Positions 46,605 to 55,754 of a stretch of DNA of 64,000 bases are shown piece by piece (position 1 is the first letter of the stretch; each line of letters begins with the position of its first letter). The translations under genes and the position numbers were made by a program. The DNA comes from Tenacibaculum soleae (GTDB taxonomy: Bacteria; Bacteroidota; Bacteroidia; Flavobacteriales; Flavobacteriaceae), in assembly GCF_001693415.1 (NCBI RefSeq), contig NZ_MAKX01000002.1, positions 1 through 64,000 of the forward strand, given 5' to 3'. The notes below the pieces were generated by a model, which saw nothing but the letters and a program-made list of their open reading frames with translations, was not told the DNA's origin and did not search any database.

Positions 46605-47180
46605 ATGAATGAACTAAATAAAATACTTGAAGAATTAGTTGGGTTTACAAAAAAAGAATGTGAAGTTTTTTGCAGTCAATTAAAAAAACAAGAATATAAA
46701 GCTAAATCTTTATTAATTAAAGAAGGAAAAATAGCTGACAACTTGTATTTTATTGAATCTGGTTTATTTAGAACATATAAAAATTTAGATGAAAAAAATA
46801 TCACTACTTACTTTGCTTGCGACAATCAATTTATAACTATTTTTAATAGCTTCATAAATCAGACAAATTCTTTAGAAACTCTAGAAGCTATTGAGGATAG
46901 TATTGTTTATGAGATTTCTTTTAGTAATTTATCTACCCTTTATAACACATCTTCAAATTTTGAAAAATTTGGAAGAATTTTAGCTGAAAAAAACCATATC
47001 TGCGCTTTAGAAAGAAATTTAACAATGCAAACAAAATCAGCAAAAATAAGATACCTAGATTTTTTAAAAAATTACAATAAAAAAATCATTCGTAGAGCTC
47101 CACAATATCAAATAGCTAGCTTTCTTGGTATAGCCTCCGAATCTCTAAGTCGAATTAGAAAAGAAATTTTTATTTCATAA
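46605..47180 (+). CDS. Crp/Fnr-family transcription regulator
   Basis: 191 residues. The N-terminal cyclic-nucleotide-binding-like barrel (about 25-120) has LLIKEGKIADNLYFIESGLFRTY, and the C-terminal winged helix has QYQIASFLGIASESLSRIRKEI as the recognition helix. There are no cysteine clusters for an Fe-S cofactor and no clear cAMP-binding RxS motif, so the effector is unknown. The beta-propeller gene begins 66 nt downstream and is a possible target. Confidence 0.9.
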   Translation: MNELNKILEELVGFTKKECEVFCSQLKKQEYKAKSLLIKEGKIADNLYFIESGLFRTYKNLDEKNITTYFACDNQFITIFNSFINQTNSLETLEAIEDSIVYEISFSNLSTLYNTSSNFEKFGRILAEKNHICALERNLTMQTKSAKIRYLDFLKNYNKKIIRRAPQYQIASFLGIASESLSRIRKEIFIS

Positions 47181-47246
47181 CAAATATCAAGATACAAACA
47201 CTAAACGCTGTTGTTTCTTTGTATTATATAAATTTAAAAAAATATA

Positions 47247-48350
47247 ATGCAAATGTTAAAAAAAATAACAATTACAGTATTCTCTTTAATTAGCTTACTT
47301 TTTATTAGTGTTTTATACAACTCTAAATCAATTAACCCAATAGCGTGGTCGCCTCTAAAAGTTCCAAAACAAGAAGGGGTTTTGGCTAAAAATAATTTAT
47401 TAAATGCAACAAAACCGATTGATTTAAACGGTTGGTATGGCCCTGAGGATATTGCTGTTGATAATCTTGGCAACTTATATTGTGGAGTTCATGTTTCAAA
47501 AGATGATTTCACGGACGGGCGTGTTTTAAAAATTGACACATCTGGAAAAGTTTCAATATTTTCAAATTCTAAATCTTGGGTTACTGGGTTGCATTTTGAC
47601 CGTGATCAAAACCTTATTGCTTGCGATTTAGAACGAGGTCTAATAAGTATTGATAAAAAAGGAGGTATAACTGTTTTAGCTAATAAAGATGAAAAGGGTA
47701 ATAAGTTTCTTATACCTAATGATGTAGATATAGCTAGTAACGGAATGATATATTTTACAAACACATCATCTAAATTGAATTTTAACAACAAACATATTTG
47801 GAAATTATTAATGGAATCTAAACCAGATGGAGGGCTTTATAGTTATAATCCAACAACAAAACGCGTAAAAACATTAATAGATGGTACGTATTTTGGAAAT
47901 GGTGTTGCCGTTTCTCAAAATGATGATTTTGTTTTAATGGTAGATTTAGCAAAATACAGAATACGTAGATATTGGCTTAAAGGAGAAAAAAAAGGTACTA
48001 CTGATATTTTTTTAGATAACTTACCAGGTTTTCCAAACGGAATATCAAGAAGACAAGACGGAAGTTTTTGGCTTGGTTTTTCTACTAAAAGAGATGAGTT
48101 ATTAGATAAAATTCACCCAAAACCTTTACTTAAAAAAATCATTTATGGTCTACCTTCTTTTTTACATCCAAAAGCTGTAGCCTATGGAATGATAATGCAT
48201 ATAGATAATAAAGGTAAGATTATAAAAACATATTATGATACAACTGGTAAAATTGTTAAAGAAGCAACATCAATTGAAGAACATAATGGCTATTTATACC
48301 TTGGTGGAGATATATCTAGCTACATAGGAAAATATAAATTAAGTGAATAA
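47247..48350 (+). CDS. SMP-30/strictosidine-synthase-like beta-propeller protein
   Basis: 367 residues with an N-terminal membrane anchor or signal segment (about 3-23) and a six-bladed propeller: GPEDIAVDNLGNLYCG, LIPNDVDIASNGMIYFT and GFPNGISRRQDGSFWLGF are typical of the SMP-30/gluconolactonase/strictosidine-synthase superfamily. It is probably a periplasmic calcium-dependent hydrolase or lactonase; the substrate is unknown. ATG codons at 47247 and 47253 are both possible starts. It is downstream of the Crp-type regulator. Confidence 0.82.
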   Translation: MQMLKKITITVFSLISLLFISVLYNSKSINPIAWSPLKVPKQEGVLAKNNLLNATKPIDLNGWYGPEDIAVDNLGNLYCGVHVSKDDFTDGRVLKIDTSGKVSIFSNSKSWVTGLHFDRDQNLIACDLERGLISIDKKGGITVLANKDEKGNKFLIPNDVDIASNGMIYFTNTSSKLNFNNKHIWKLLMESKPDGGLYSYNPTTKRVKTLIDGTYFGNGVAVSQNDDFVLMVDLAKYRIRRYWLKGEKKGTTDIFLDNLPGFPNGISRRQDGSFWLGFSTKRDELLDKIHPKPLLKKIIYGLPSFLHPKAVAYGMIMHIDNKGKIIKTYYDTTGKIVKEATSIEEHNGYLYLGGDISSYIGKYKLSE

Positions 48351-48386
48351 AAGCTATTTATTTACAATAATAATTAATTTACTTAA

Positions 48387-48434
48387 AAAATGCTTGTTAA
48401 AAAAATATAATAAAGTTTTACTAACAAGCATTTT
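48387..48434. terminator. shared terminator, propeller gene / small acidic gene
   Basis: 13-bp perfect stem, 48387-48399 with 48422-48434, around a 22-nt A/T-rich loop. It sits exactly between two convergent genes. Confidence 0.7.
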
Positions 48435-48437
48435 CAC

Positions 48438-48662
48438 TTACGCTAACCCCTCCATTTCTTTATCATAAAACTCGCCAGCTTTATCCATTAAATCAGCTAA
48501 TTCAGTAGTAATATCCTCTTCTCTTTCGCCAGATAAATCTTCAAACCACTCAACTTCATCATCTTTTAAATTGATTAAAAAACGTGGATACTCAGTATGT
48601 AAAACAAAAATATCTTCTGGATGATTACTATTATCTGCCAATAAAAACTTAGGTAATTTCAT
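48438..48662 (-). CDS. small acidic conserved protein
   Basis: 74 residues: MKLPKFLLADNSNHPEDIFVLHTEYPRFLINL, then a strongly acidic helix (EVEWFEDLSGEREEDITTELADLMDKAG). I recall similar short proteins in flavobacteria, but no domain name. It lies 21 nt downstream of the MATE exporter on the same strand and may be co-transcribed. The function is unknown. Confidence 0.75.
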   Translation of the reverse strand: MKLPKFLLADNSNHPEDIFVLHTEYPRFLINLKDDEVEWFEDLSGEREEDITTELADLMDKAGEFYDKEMEGLA

Positions 48663-48683
48663 AAAAAATGTATTATTTATATT

Positions 48684-50075
48684 TTATTTATCTCCAACAA
48701 TTGGGTTTGTTTCAATCAATTTTAATGTTAATTTATTAAATCTAATAAATAACAAAATAGATGCTGTTGTTAAACCTGCTAACAACCCCAACCAAATACC
48801 AAAACTACCGTATTTTTCTTCGGTTCCCAAAAAGTAACTGATTGGAAAACCAACTACCCAATATGATATAAAGGTAATAATGGTAGGTACTTTAACATCT
48901 TGTAAACCTCGTAAGGCTCCTAAAACAACTACTTGAATACTGTCTGATATTTGAAAAAAGGCAGCTGCTATTAATAGATTAGCCGCTATTTTCATTACCT
49001 CCATATTATCTGCATAATTTTTAACATCATTTAAATCTACATATAAATTAGGCAGTGATTTATGAAAAAGATAAAATATAGTTGCAAACCCAACAGCTAA
49101 AATGATTCCTAATAAAAAGATAGAAAATGCTATTCTTCGAAGCTCTACATAGCTTTTTAACCCTTTTTGATTTCCTACCCTAATCATCGATGCAACACTT
49201 AAACCCATGGCTACCATAAATGTCATTGATGATAAATTTAAAGCTATTTGATTGGCCGCTTGTGCATTTTTACCTAACAATCCACTTAACCAAATTGCGG
49301 CAGTAAAAATAGCTACTTCAAAAAACATTTGCATCGCACTTGGGGCACCAAGATTAATAATTTTACGAAGCATCAATTTATCAAGTACAAATAATTTAAT
49401 ATTGGTAACCAAATTTTTTGATCGCTCTTTTTTTGTAAGTATCCACCAAAGGTGTAATACCATTACAAACCTAGATACTAAAGTTCCGTATGCCGCACCA
49501 ATAATTCCCATTTCTGGAAATCCAAACTTCCCGAAAATTAATAAGTAATTTAAAATTACATTTAACACATTTGCTACAATAGTTGAATACATTGGGTAAC
49601 GTGTCATTGATAATCCATCACTAAATTGTTTAAATGCTTGGAAAATAATCATCGGAATTAATGAAAATGCAACTAAATCTAAATACGGAATTGCTAGTTC
49701 AACAACTTCAACAGGTTGTTTCATTAAATACATTAACGGTTTTGAAAAGAAAACCATTAAAAACATCAACACTCCAATTGCCGTACACAAAAACAAACCA
49801 TGTTTAAATGTTGATTTTGCTTGTTTAAAATTATTAGACGAATCAGCTTCAGCGATTAAAGGTGTTATTGCCGTTGAAAAACCGATTCCTAACGACATGG
49901 CTATAAACATAAAGCTATTTCCTAAAGAAACAGCTGCTAATTCGGCCGTACCTAACTGCCCTACCATAATATTATCAACAAAACTTACAAAAGTATGCCC
50001 TAACATACCTAGCATTACAGGTGCTGCAAGTTTCCAGTTATATTTAAACTCTGATGTGTATTGATGTAAATTCAA
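48684..50075 (-). CDS. MATE-family efflux transporter
   Basis: 463 residues with about twelve membrane helices in two similar halves. LGHTFVSFVDNIMVGQLGTAELAAVSLGNS at the N-terminus and ALRGLQDVKVPTIITFISYW in the second half are MATE signatures. It exports cationic drugs or metabolites against Na+ or H+. The start used is TTG at 50075, which overlaps a -7-like box TACTTTTG (50080-50073). If that box is the real promoter, translation must begin later, and the start is therefore uncertain. Confidence 0.9.
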   Translation of the reverse strand: MNLHQYTSEFKYNWKLAAPVMLGMLGHTFVSFVDNIMVGQLGTAELAAVSLGNSFMFIAMSLGIGFSTAITPLIAEADSSNNFKQAKSTFKHGLFLCTAIGVLMFLMVFFSKPLMYLMKQPVEVVELAIPYLDLVAFSLIPMIIFQAFKQFSDGLSMTRYPMYSTIVANVLNVILNYLLIFGKFGFPEMGIIGAAYGTLVSRFVMVLHLWWILTKKERSKNLVTNIKLFVLDKLMLRKIINLGAPSAMQMFFEVAIFTAAIWLSGLLGKNAQAANQIALNLSSMTFMVAMGLSVASMIRVGNQKGLKSYVELRRIAFSIFLLGIILAVGFATIFYLFHKSLPNLYVDLNDVKNYADNMEVMKIAANLLIAAAFFQISDSIQVVVLGALRGLQDVKVPTIITFISYWVVGFPISYFLGTEEKYGSFGIWLGLLAGLTTASILLFIRFNKLTLKLIETNPIVGDK

Positions 50076-50146
50076 AAGTATCGTATATAAAGCGCGAAGA
50101 TAACTTTTTTAGAAGTCCATCTTGTTTTTCTTCCTCATTTTTTAAT

Positions 50147-50154
50147 TACCTTTG
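50147..50154 (+). promoter_or_regulatory. tpx -7 box
   Basis: TACCTTTG, a full match to TAnnTTTG, 22 nt before the tpx ATG. The -33 element is weak (CTTG 22 nt upstream). It probably drives the tpx-dgkA-ftsK group. Confidence 0.55.
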
Positions 50155-50176
50155 TTTTTCTAAAAAACACTAAAAA

Positions 50177-50674
50177 ATGGCTTCAATCACACTAAAAGGA
50201 ACACCTGTAAACACAATAGGTAACCTACCAAAAAACAACACAAAAGCAATTGATTTTTCTTTAATCGCAACTGACTTATCCACTAAATCTTTAACTGATT
50301 TTTCTGGAAATCGATTAATCTTAAATATTTTTCCGAGTGTAGATACTGGTACTTGCGCTACTTCTGTTAGAGAATTTAATAAAAAAGTTGCGAATTTAGA
50401 CAATACCAAAGTTTTATGTATTTCTAGAGATTTACCATTTGCTCAAGGTCGTTTTTGTGGTGCTGAAGGAATTGAAAACGTAGTAATGTTATCTGATTTT
50501 TCAACAGGTAAATTTGGAAAAGATTACGGATTAGAAATTACCAATGGGCCTTTAGCCAACTTACATTCTCGTTGTATTGTTATTATTAATGAAGAAGGTA
50601 AAATTATATATACTGAGCAAGTAAACGAAATTGTTGATGAGCCTAATTACGAAGCTGCTTTAAAAGTTTTATAA
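50177..50674 (+). CDS. tpx: thiol peroxidase Tpx
   Basis: 165-residue atypical 2-Cys peroxiredoxin that reduces hydrogen and lipid peroxides with thioredoxin. The peroxidatic Cys60 is in PSVDTGTCATSVREFN and the resolving Cys94 is in QGRFCGAEG, the normal spacing. It is the first gene of a plus-strand cluster running to ribB, and dgkA follows after 6 nt. Confidence 0.95.
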   Translation: MASITLKGTPVNTIGNLPKNNTKAIDFSLIATDLSTKSLTDFSGNRLILNIFPSVDTGTCATSVREFNKKVANLDNTKVLCISRDLPFAQGRFCGAEGIENVVMLSDFSTGKFGKDYGLEITNGPLANLHSRCIVIINEEGKIIYTEQVNEIVDEPNYEAALKVL

Positions 50675-50680
50675 CAATTT

Positions 50681-51061
50681 ATGAAAAATCCGAATGATGA
50701 TTTTATAAAAGGAAGGTTACGAAGTATGACCTTTGCCTTAAAAGGAATGTGGCTATTAATTACCACAGAAGATAGTATTAAAGCACAACTATTTTTTGGT
50801 TTTATTGCTACTTTATTAGGTTTTTACTTTAATATTTCGGCAACCGAATGGATGATTCAATGCATTTTAATTGGCATGATATTGGTAGCAGAAGCTTTAA
50901 ATACAGCTGTTGAAAAAGTGGCTGATTTTGTACATCCTGATTTTCATAAAAAGATAGGTTTCATAAAAGATATTGCAGCGGGTGCACCTGCTTTTGCTGC
51001 CCTAACCTCGCTAATTGTTGCGAGCATAATTTATCTTCCTAAAATAATAGCTATATTGTAA
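50681..51061 (+). CDS. dgkA: diacylglycerol/undecaprenol kinase
   Basis: 126-residue inner-membrane protein with three membrane helices and the catalytic signature EALNTAVEKVAD (Glu71). Related Gram-positive enzymes phosphorylate undecaprenol; the Gram-negative ones phosphorylate diacylglycerol. The C-terminal KDIAAGAPAFAALTSLIV segment is conserved. The neighbours (FtsK, LolA, LptF/G) suit an envelope-lipid role. Confidence 0.9.
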   Translation: MKNPNDDFIKGRLRSMTFALKGMWLLITTEDSIKAQLFFGFIATLLGFYFNISATEWMIQCILIGMILVAEALNTAVEKVADFVHPDFHKKIGFIKDIAAGAPAFAALTSLIVASIIYLPKIIAIL

Positions 51062-51088
51062 CGTTCAATTTATTTTTAGTATAAATAC

Positions 51089-53524
51089 ATGGCAAAAAAA
51101 AAGACAACCACCAAAAAGAAACAACCTAATAATAATTTGTTTAAAAAGATCACTTCTTTTCTTTCTAACAAACATAATCAAACCATTTTAGGTGCTTTTT
51201 TGGTGCTTTTTTCAATATTTTTAACTGTTGCTTTTATTTCTTTTTTCTTTTCTTGGCAAGATGATCAAAGTGCATTGTCTCAATATTCAAACAAAGCCAT
51301 TCCTACAAAAAATTTATTAGGTAAAATTGGCGCAAAATTGAGCAACTTTTTTATTTACAAAGGTTTTGGATTAGGCGCCTTTGTAATACCAGTTACATTA
51401 CTTTTAACTGGAGCAAGAATTTTATTACAAACAAATTTAAAAAGAATTATAATTTCATGGAATTGGGGATTATTAATTATGCTATGGTTTTCTATAGCTT
51501 TAGGTTTTGTTGAAAAAACAAACGCAATCTTATCAGGTATTATTGGTTTTGAATTGAATGAGTATTTACAAACTTTTTTAGGAAAAACAGGGTTAATTAT
51601 TTTATTACTATTCTTTCTTATAGCTTATTTAATCATCAGATATAGCATTACTCCTGAAAAGATTAATGAAAAAATAAAAACAAATAACACTCCCCTTGCT
51701 AACGAAACTATTACAAAAACAGAAGCTTCAGTTTCTAATACCGTAGCTAATAAACCTGAAGAACAAAATACAGTATCTAAATCTGATTTTGAATTATCTG
51801 TTGAAGATTTACAACCTACAATTACAAAACACTCTGAAGTAAAAACTGTTACCCCAATACAAAAAGATGAAATAACCTTAGATGTAAATGTAAAAAAGGA
51901 ACCTTCTTCGGTAATAGTATCTGAAGAAACAATAAAAGAAGTTGAAGTAGCTATTGAAAAAGTTGCTGAAGAAAAAAGTGTTGCTGAAAATTTATCCGAT
52001 AGCCTTGTAAAAGATTTTGGAGAATTTGACCCAACATTAGAATTAGGGAATTACAAATTTCCTACATTTAATTTATTAAAAGAATATAACGAAACCATAT
52101 CTATTGACCCAGAAGAACTTGAGGCTAATAAAAATAAAATTGTAGAAACTCTTAAAAACTACAAAATTGGTATCGCACAAATAAAAGCAACCGTAGGACC
52201 AACAATTACCTTGTATGAAATTGTTCCAGAAGCAGGGATTCGAATCTCAAAAATAAAAAACTTAGAAGATGATATTGCTTTATCTCTTTCTGCATTAGGA
52301 ATTCGTATTATTGCTCCAATCCCAGGAAAAGGAACAATCGGTATTGAGGTGCCAAATAAAAAATCGACTATTGTTTCTATGCATTCTGTTATTTCTTCTA
52401 AGAGATTTCAAGAAAGTCCAATGGAATTACCAATCGCCTTAGGTAAAACTATTGCCAACGAAACACTAGTGGTTGATTTAGCTAAAATGCCTCACTTATT
52501 AATGGCAGGTGCTACTGGTCAAGGTAAATCGGTAGGATTAAATGCTGTATTAACATCACTATTATATAGAAAACATCCTGCTGAAGTTAAATTTATTTTA
52601 GTTGATCCGAAAAAAGTAGAATTAACTTTATTTAACAAAATTGAACGTCATTATTTAGCAAAATTACCCGATGTTGAAGAAGCTATTATTACCGATACCA
52701 CCAAAGTTGTACATACACTAAACTCGCTTTGTATTGAAATGGACAACCGTTATGACTTGTTAAAAAACGCAATGGTTCGTAATATTAAAGAATATAATAC
52801 AAAATTTAGAGCTCGAAAATTAAATCCTGAAAACGGACATCAATTTTTACCTTACATCGTTTTAGTTATTGATGAATTTGCTGATTTAATTATGACCGCT
52901 GGTAAAGAAGTAGAAACACCAATTGCTCGTTTAGCACAATTAGCACGTGCTATTGGTATTCATTTAATTGTAGCTACGCAGCGCCCGTCAGTAAACGTAA
53001 TTACAGGTATTATTAAAGCAAATTTCCCTGCAAGAATAGCCTTTAGAGTAACTTCTAAAATTGATTCTCGAACTATTTTAGATGCACCAGGAGCCGATCA
53101 ATTAATTGGTCGTGGAGATATGCTATACTCTGGAGGAAATGATATAACACGTATACAATGTGCTTTTGTTGACACCCCAGAAGTTGAAAAAATAACCGAC
53201 TTTATTGGCTCGCAACGTGCCTATCCTGACGCTTATTTATTACCTGAATATGTAGGTGAAGAAGCTGGCACAAATGTTGATATAGACATTGCAGATAGAG
53301 ATAAATTGTTTAAAAATGCTGCTGAAGTAATTGTTACTGCACAACAAGGTTCGGCCTCATTATTACAACGTAAGCTAAAACTAGGTTATAATAGAGCTGG
53401 GCGATTAATAGATCAACTAGAAGCCGCTGGTATAGTAGGCCCTTTTGAAGGTAGTAAGGCACGACAAGTTTTAGTACCTGACTTTATAGCTCTTGAACAA
53501 TTATTAGAAAACGAAAAAAAATAA
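51089..53524 (+). CDS. ftsK: DNA translocase FtsK/SpoIIIE
   Basis: 811 residues. It pumps chromosome DNA through the closing septum and links division with dimer resolution. There are four membrane helices (about 33-54, 92-113, 121-141, 168-184), an acidic and Lys-rich linker (190-310), an alpha/beta motor with Walker A GATGQGKS at 474-481 and Walker B VLVIDEFADL, and the C-terminal gamma winged helix (QGSASLLQRKLKLGYNRAGRLIDQLE) that reads KOPS-like sites. The linker is short compared with E. coli FtsK. Confidence 0.96.
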   Translation: MAKKKTTTKKKQPNNNLFKKITSFLSNKHNQTILGAFLVLFSIFLTVAFISFFFSWQDDQSALSQYSNKAIPTKNLLGKIGAKLSNFFIYKGFGLGAFVIPVTLLLTGARILLQTNLKRIIISWNWGLLIMLWFSIALGFVEKTNAILSGIIGFELNEYLQTFLGKTGLIILLLFFLIAYLIIRYSITPEKINEKIKTNNTPLANETITKTEASVSNTVANKPEEQNTVSKSDFELSVEDLQPTITKHSEVKTVTPIQKDEITLDVNVKKEPSSVIVSEETIKEVEVAIEKVAEEKSVAENLSDSLVKDFGEFDPTLELGNYKFPTFNLLKEYNETISIDPEELEANKNKIVETLKNYKIGIAQIKATVGPTITLYEIVPEAGIRISKIKNLEDDIALSLSALGIRIIAPIPGKGTIGIEVPNKKSTIVSMHSVISSKRFQESPMELPIALGKTIANETLVVDLAKMPHLLMAGATGQGKSVGLNAVLTSLLYRKHPAEVKFILVDPKKVELTLFNKIERHYLAKLPDVEEAIITDTTKVVHTLNSLCIEMDNRYDLLKNAMVRNIKEYNTKFRARKLNPENGHQFLPYIVLVIDEFADLIMTAGKEVETPIARLAQLARAIGIHLIVATQRPSVNVITGIIKANFPARIAFRVTSKIDSRTILDAPGADQLIGRGDMLYSGGNDITRIQCAFVDTPEVEKITDFIGSQRAYPDAYLLPEYVGEEAGTNVDIDIADRDKLFKNAAEVIVTAQQGSASLLQRKLKLGYNRAGRLIDQLEAAGIVGPFEGSKARQVLVPDFIALEQLLENEKK

Positions 53525-53562
53525 TTATAAATTATTCCGTAAATCGGAAGCACAAACATATC

Positions 53563-54216
53563 ATGAAAAAAATAGGATTATTATTTATTGGATTATTTAT
53601 TTCTTTTAACATCTTAGGGCAAAATACTGCCACACAAGCTAAAAACTTACTAGATGAAGTATCTAATAAAATGGGAGCATATAACAATATGATTATTGGT
53701 TTTAACTCAACTTTAATAAACAAAGAGGCAGGAATAACCAACGACCCACCAATTAGAGGTAAAATTACATTAGCTGGTGAAAAATATAACTTAGATTATT
53801 TAGGAAATAATTTTGTTTTTGATGGTACAAAATTAGTTGTTATCAATCAAGAAGAAAAAGAGGTAAACATATCAAATGGAGATTTAGAAGAAGAAGATGG
53901 CTTTATTTACCCTTCTAAACTATTAACCTTTTACAAAGAAGGTTATAACTTTTCAATGGGGCAATTAACAAACAATAACGGCCGTAAAATACAATTAGTA
54001 AATCTTACTCCTATTGATAGTAATTCTGATATCATTAAGGTGCAGTTAGGAATTGATGCTAAAACAAAACATATTTATAAACTAGTTCAAATAGGATCTA
54101 ACGGTGCCGAAACAACTTTTACTATAACTGCTTTTAAAAGTAATCAACCTATTTCTAAAAATTTATTTTCTTTTAACAAAGATAAATACATAAAACAAGG
54201 CTATTATATTGACTAA
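53563..54216 (+). CDS. LolA-like outer-membrane lipoprotein carrier
   Basis: 217 residues with a signal peptide (about 1-20, ending NILGQ). The mature part begins TATQAKNLLDEVSNKMGAYNNM and keeps the beta-sheet/hydrophobic-cavity pattern of LolA (KYNLDYLGNNFVFDGTKLVVIN). It would ferry lipoproteins across the periplasm. It follows ftsK after 38 nt and precedes an LptF/G gene, another envelope transport component. Confidence 0.87.
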   Translation: MKKIGLLFIGLFISFNILGQNTATQAKNLLDEVSNKMGAYNNMIIGFNSTLINKEAGITNDPPIRGKITLAGEKYNLDYLGNNFVFDGTKLVVINQEEKEVNISNGDLEEEDGFIYPSKLLTFYKEGYNFSMGQLTNNNGRKIQLVNLTPIDSNSDIIKVQLGIDAKTKHIYKLVQIGSNGAETTFTITAFKSNQPISKNLFSFNKDKYIKQGYYID

Positions 54217-54290
54217 AACCTAAAAAGAGATTTGTTAGTAATAATTTAACCTATTAACAAAACTTTTGTTTTTTTATCAACCTAACCTAG

Positions 54291-54298
54291 TACCTTTG
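54291..54298 (+). promoter_or_regulatory. lptF/G -7 box, next to the start codon
   Basis: TACCTTTG ends 5 nt before the GTG start at 54304, so the transcript would be leaderless or nearly so. TTTG at 54265-54268 lies 22 nt upstream, slightly too far for a standard -33. Confidence 0.55.
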
Positions 54299-54303
54299 CT
54301 TCT

Positions 54304-55752
54304 GTGAAAACATTAGACAAATATATTTTAAAAAGCTTCTTACAGCCTTTTTTTGCAACATTCTTAATCATACTATTTGTATTAGTAATGCAGGCGTTAT
54401 GGCTTGCTTTTGATAATTTTGCTGGAAAAGGAATTAGTCTTGTTATTATTTTAAAGTTTCTTTGGTATACCACCTTGCTAATGGCACCTCAGGCCTTACC
54501 CATTGGCGTACTTCTTTCTTCTATAATGACCTTAGGTAGTTTATCTGAAAACTATGAATTTGCAGCCACAAAATCAGCAGGTATTTCATTACCTAGAATG
54601 GTACGTCCTTTAGTATTTTTAACACTTTTTTTAAGTGCTATTAACTTTGTGTTTTTAAACAATGTATATCCATATGCAATGTTAAAACAGCTAAACATGA
54701 AGATAAATATAAAAAAGAAACAGCCTTCAATTGCTTTAGTTGCCGGTAGCTTTAACACAGAGTTACCTAATTTTCAAATTAAGTTTGAAGAAAAATATGG
54801 AGAAGAAAACAACCTTTTAAAAGAGGTTATGATTTACGATTTATCTGCAAAAAAAGGAAATAACAAAATTATAACAGCTAAAAAAGGGAAAATAATTTCT
54901 GAAGAAGGTAGCAGGTACATGACCTTAGTTTTAGAAGATGGCTATTATTTTGAACATCATATAAAAAACGGAACCACTACTAAAGAAAAACAAAAAATGC
55001 CAGCTTCTCATGCTTATTTTGATCAATACACAATCAACATAGACATCTCATCTTTAAGTGGTGATGACTTAGAGGAAGAAAGGTATAAAACACAGTATAA
55101 CATGTTAAGTTTAGGACAACTTAAAGACACTATACCTGTGATGAAAGAAAGCTATGATTCGCACATATCTAGTAGAGCTAAAAACTTATTTTTAGCTCTT
55201 AAAATAAATAAATTATATGCCCATCCTGATTCTTTATTAAATAAAGAGCTATCAATTAACGTCCTAGAAAACTTTAACCCTAAAGAAATAAAAACTATTT
55301 TAAGTGTTTCAAACTCTAAAATTGAACGTACATTAAATAATATTAAAACAAATAAAGAATCCTTTAAACGAAAAAGAAAATACTTAAATTTATATGACAT
55401 TGAATTTTATAACAGAGTAGCTTTTTCTCTTTCTTGCCTATTACTTTTCTTTATTGGTGCACCGCTAGGCTCTATAATTAGAAAAGGTGGTATGGGTTTA
55501 CCAATGATTTTAGCAATAGCCATATATGTACTTTATTTTTTCACCAATACTTTTGGTCGAAATTTAGCCGAAGAAAGCTCTGTAACAGCTATTACAGGCT
55601 CTTGGCTAAGTGTATTTTTAATGCTACCTTTGGCTATCATATTAACTATTAGAGCTAGTAAAGACAAAGGTTTATTTGATTTTAAAACTTTTATAAATTC
55701 AATTAGCAACACTTTTAAAAACTTATTCTCTAAAAACGAGAAAACAACATAA
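54304..55752 (+). CDS. LptF/LptG-family permease
   Basis: 482 residues of the YjgP/YjgQ family, membrane part of the LptB2FG exporter that extracts LPS from the inner membrane. There are three membrane helices near the N-terminus (about 15-35, 55-75, 100-120), a long periplasmic beta-jellyroll segment (about 140-370) and three C-terminal helices. The LDKYILKSFLQPF start and LGSLSENYEFAATKSAGISL coupling-helix region are typical. The start is GTG at 54304. ribB begins 2 nt after the stop. Confidence 0.9.
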   Translation: MKTLDKYILKSFLQPFFATFLIILFVLVMQALWLAFDNFAGKGISLVIILKFLWYTTLLMAPQALPIGVLLSSIMTLGSLSENYEFAATKSAGISLPRMVRPLVFLTLFLSAINFVFLNNVYPYAMLKQLNMKINIKKKQPSIALVAGSFNTELPNFQIKFEEKYGEENNLLKEVMIYDLSAKKGNNKIITAKKGKIISEEGSRYMTLVLEDGYYFEHHIKNGTTTKEKQKMPASHAYFDQYTINIDISSLSGDDLEEERYKTQYNMLSLGQLKDTIPVMKESYDSHISSRAKNLFLALKINKLYAHPDSLLNKELSINVLENFNPKEIKTILSVSNSKIERTLNNIKTNKESFKRKRKYLNLYDIEFYNRVAFSLSCLLLFFIGAPLGSIIRKGGMGLPMILAIAIYVLYFFTNTFGRNLAEESSVTAITGSWLSVFLMLPLAIILTIRASKDKGLFDFKTFINSISNTFKNLFSKNEKTT

Positions 55753-55754
55753 CA

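Noticed and set aside
50073..50080. TACTTTTG as the MATE promoter -7 box
   Set aside because: It overlaps the TTG start codon that best fits the family N-terminus, so either the box or the start is wrong. There is not enough evidence to list it as a promoter.
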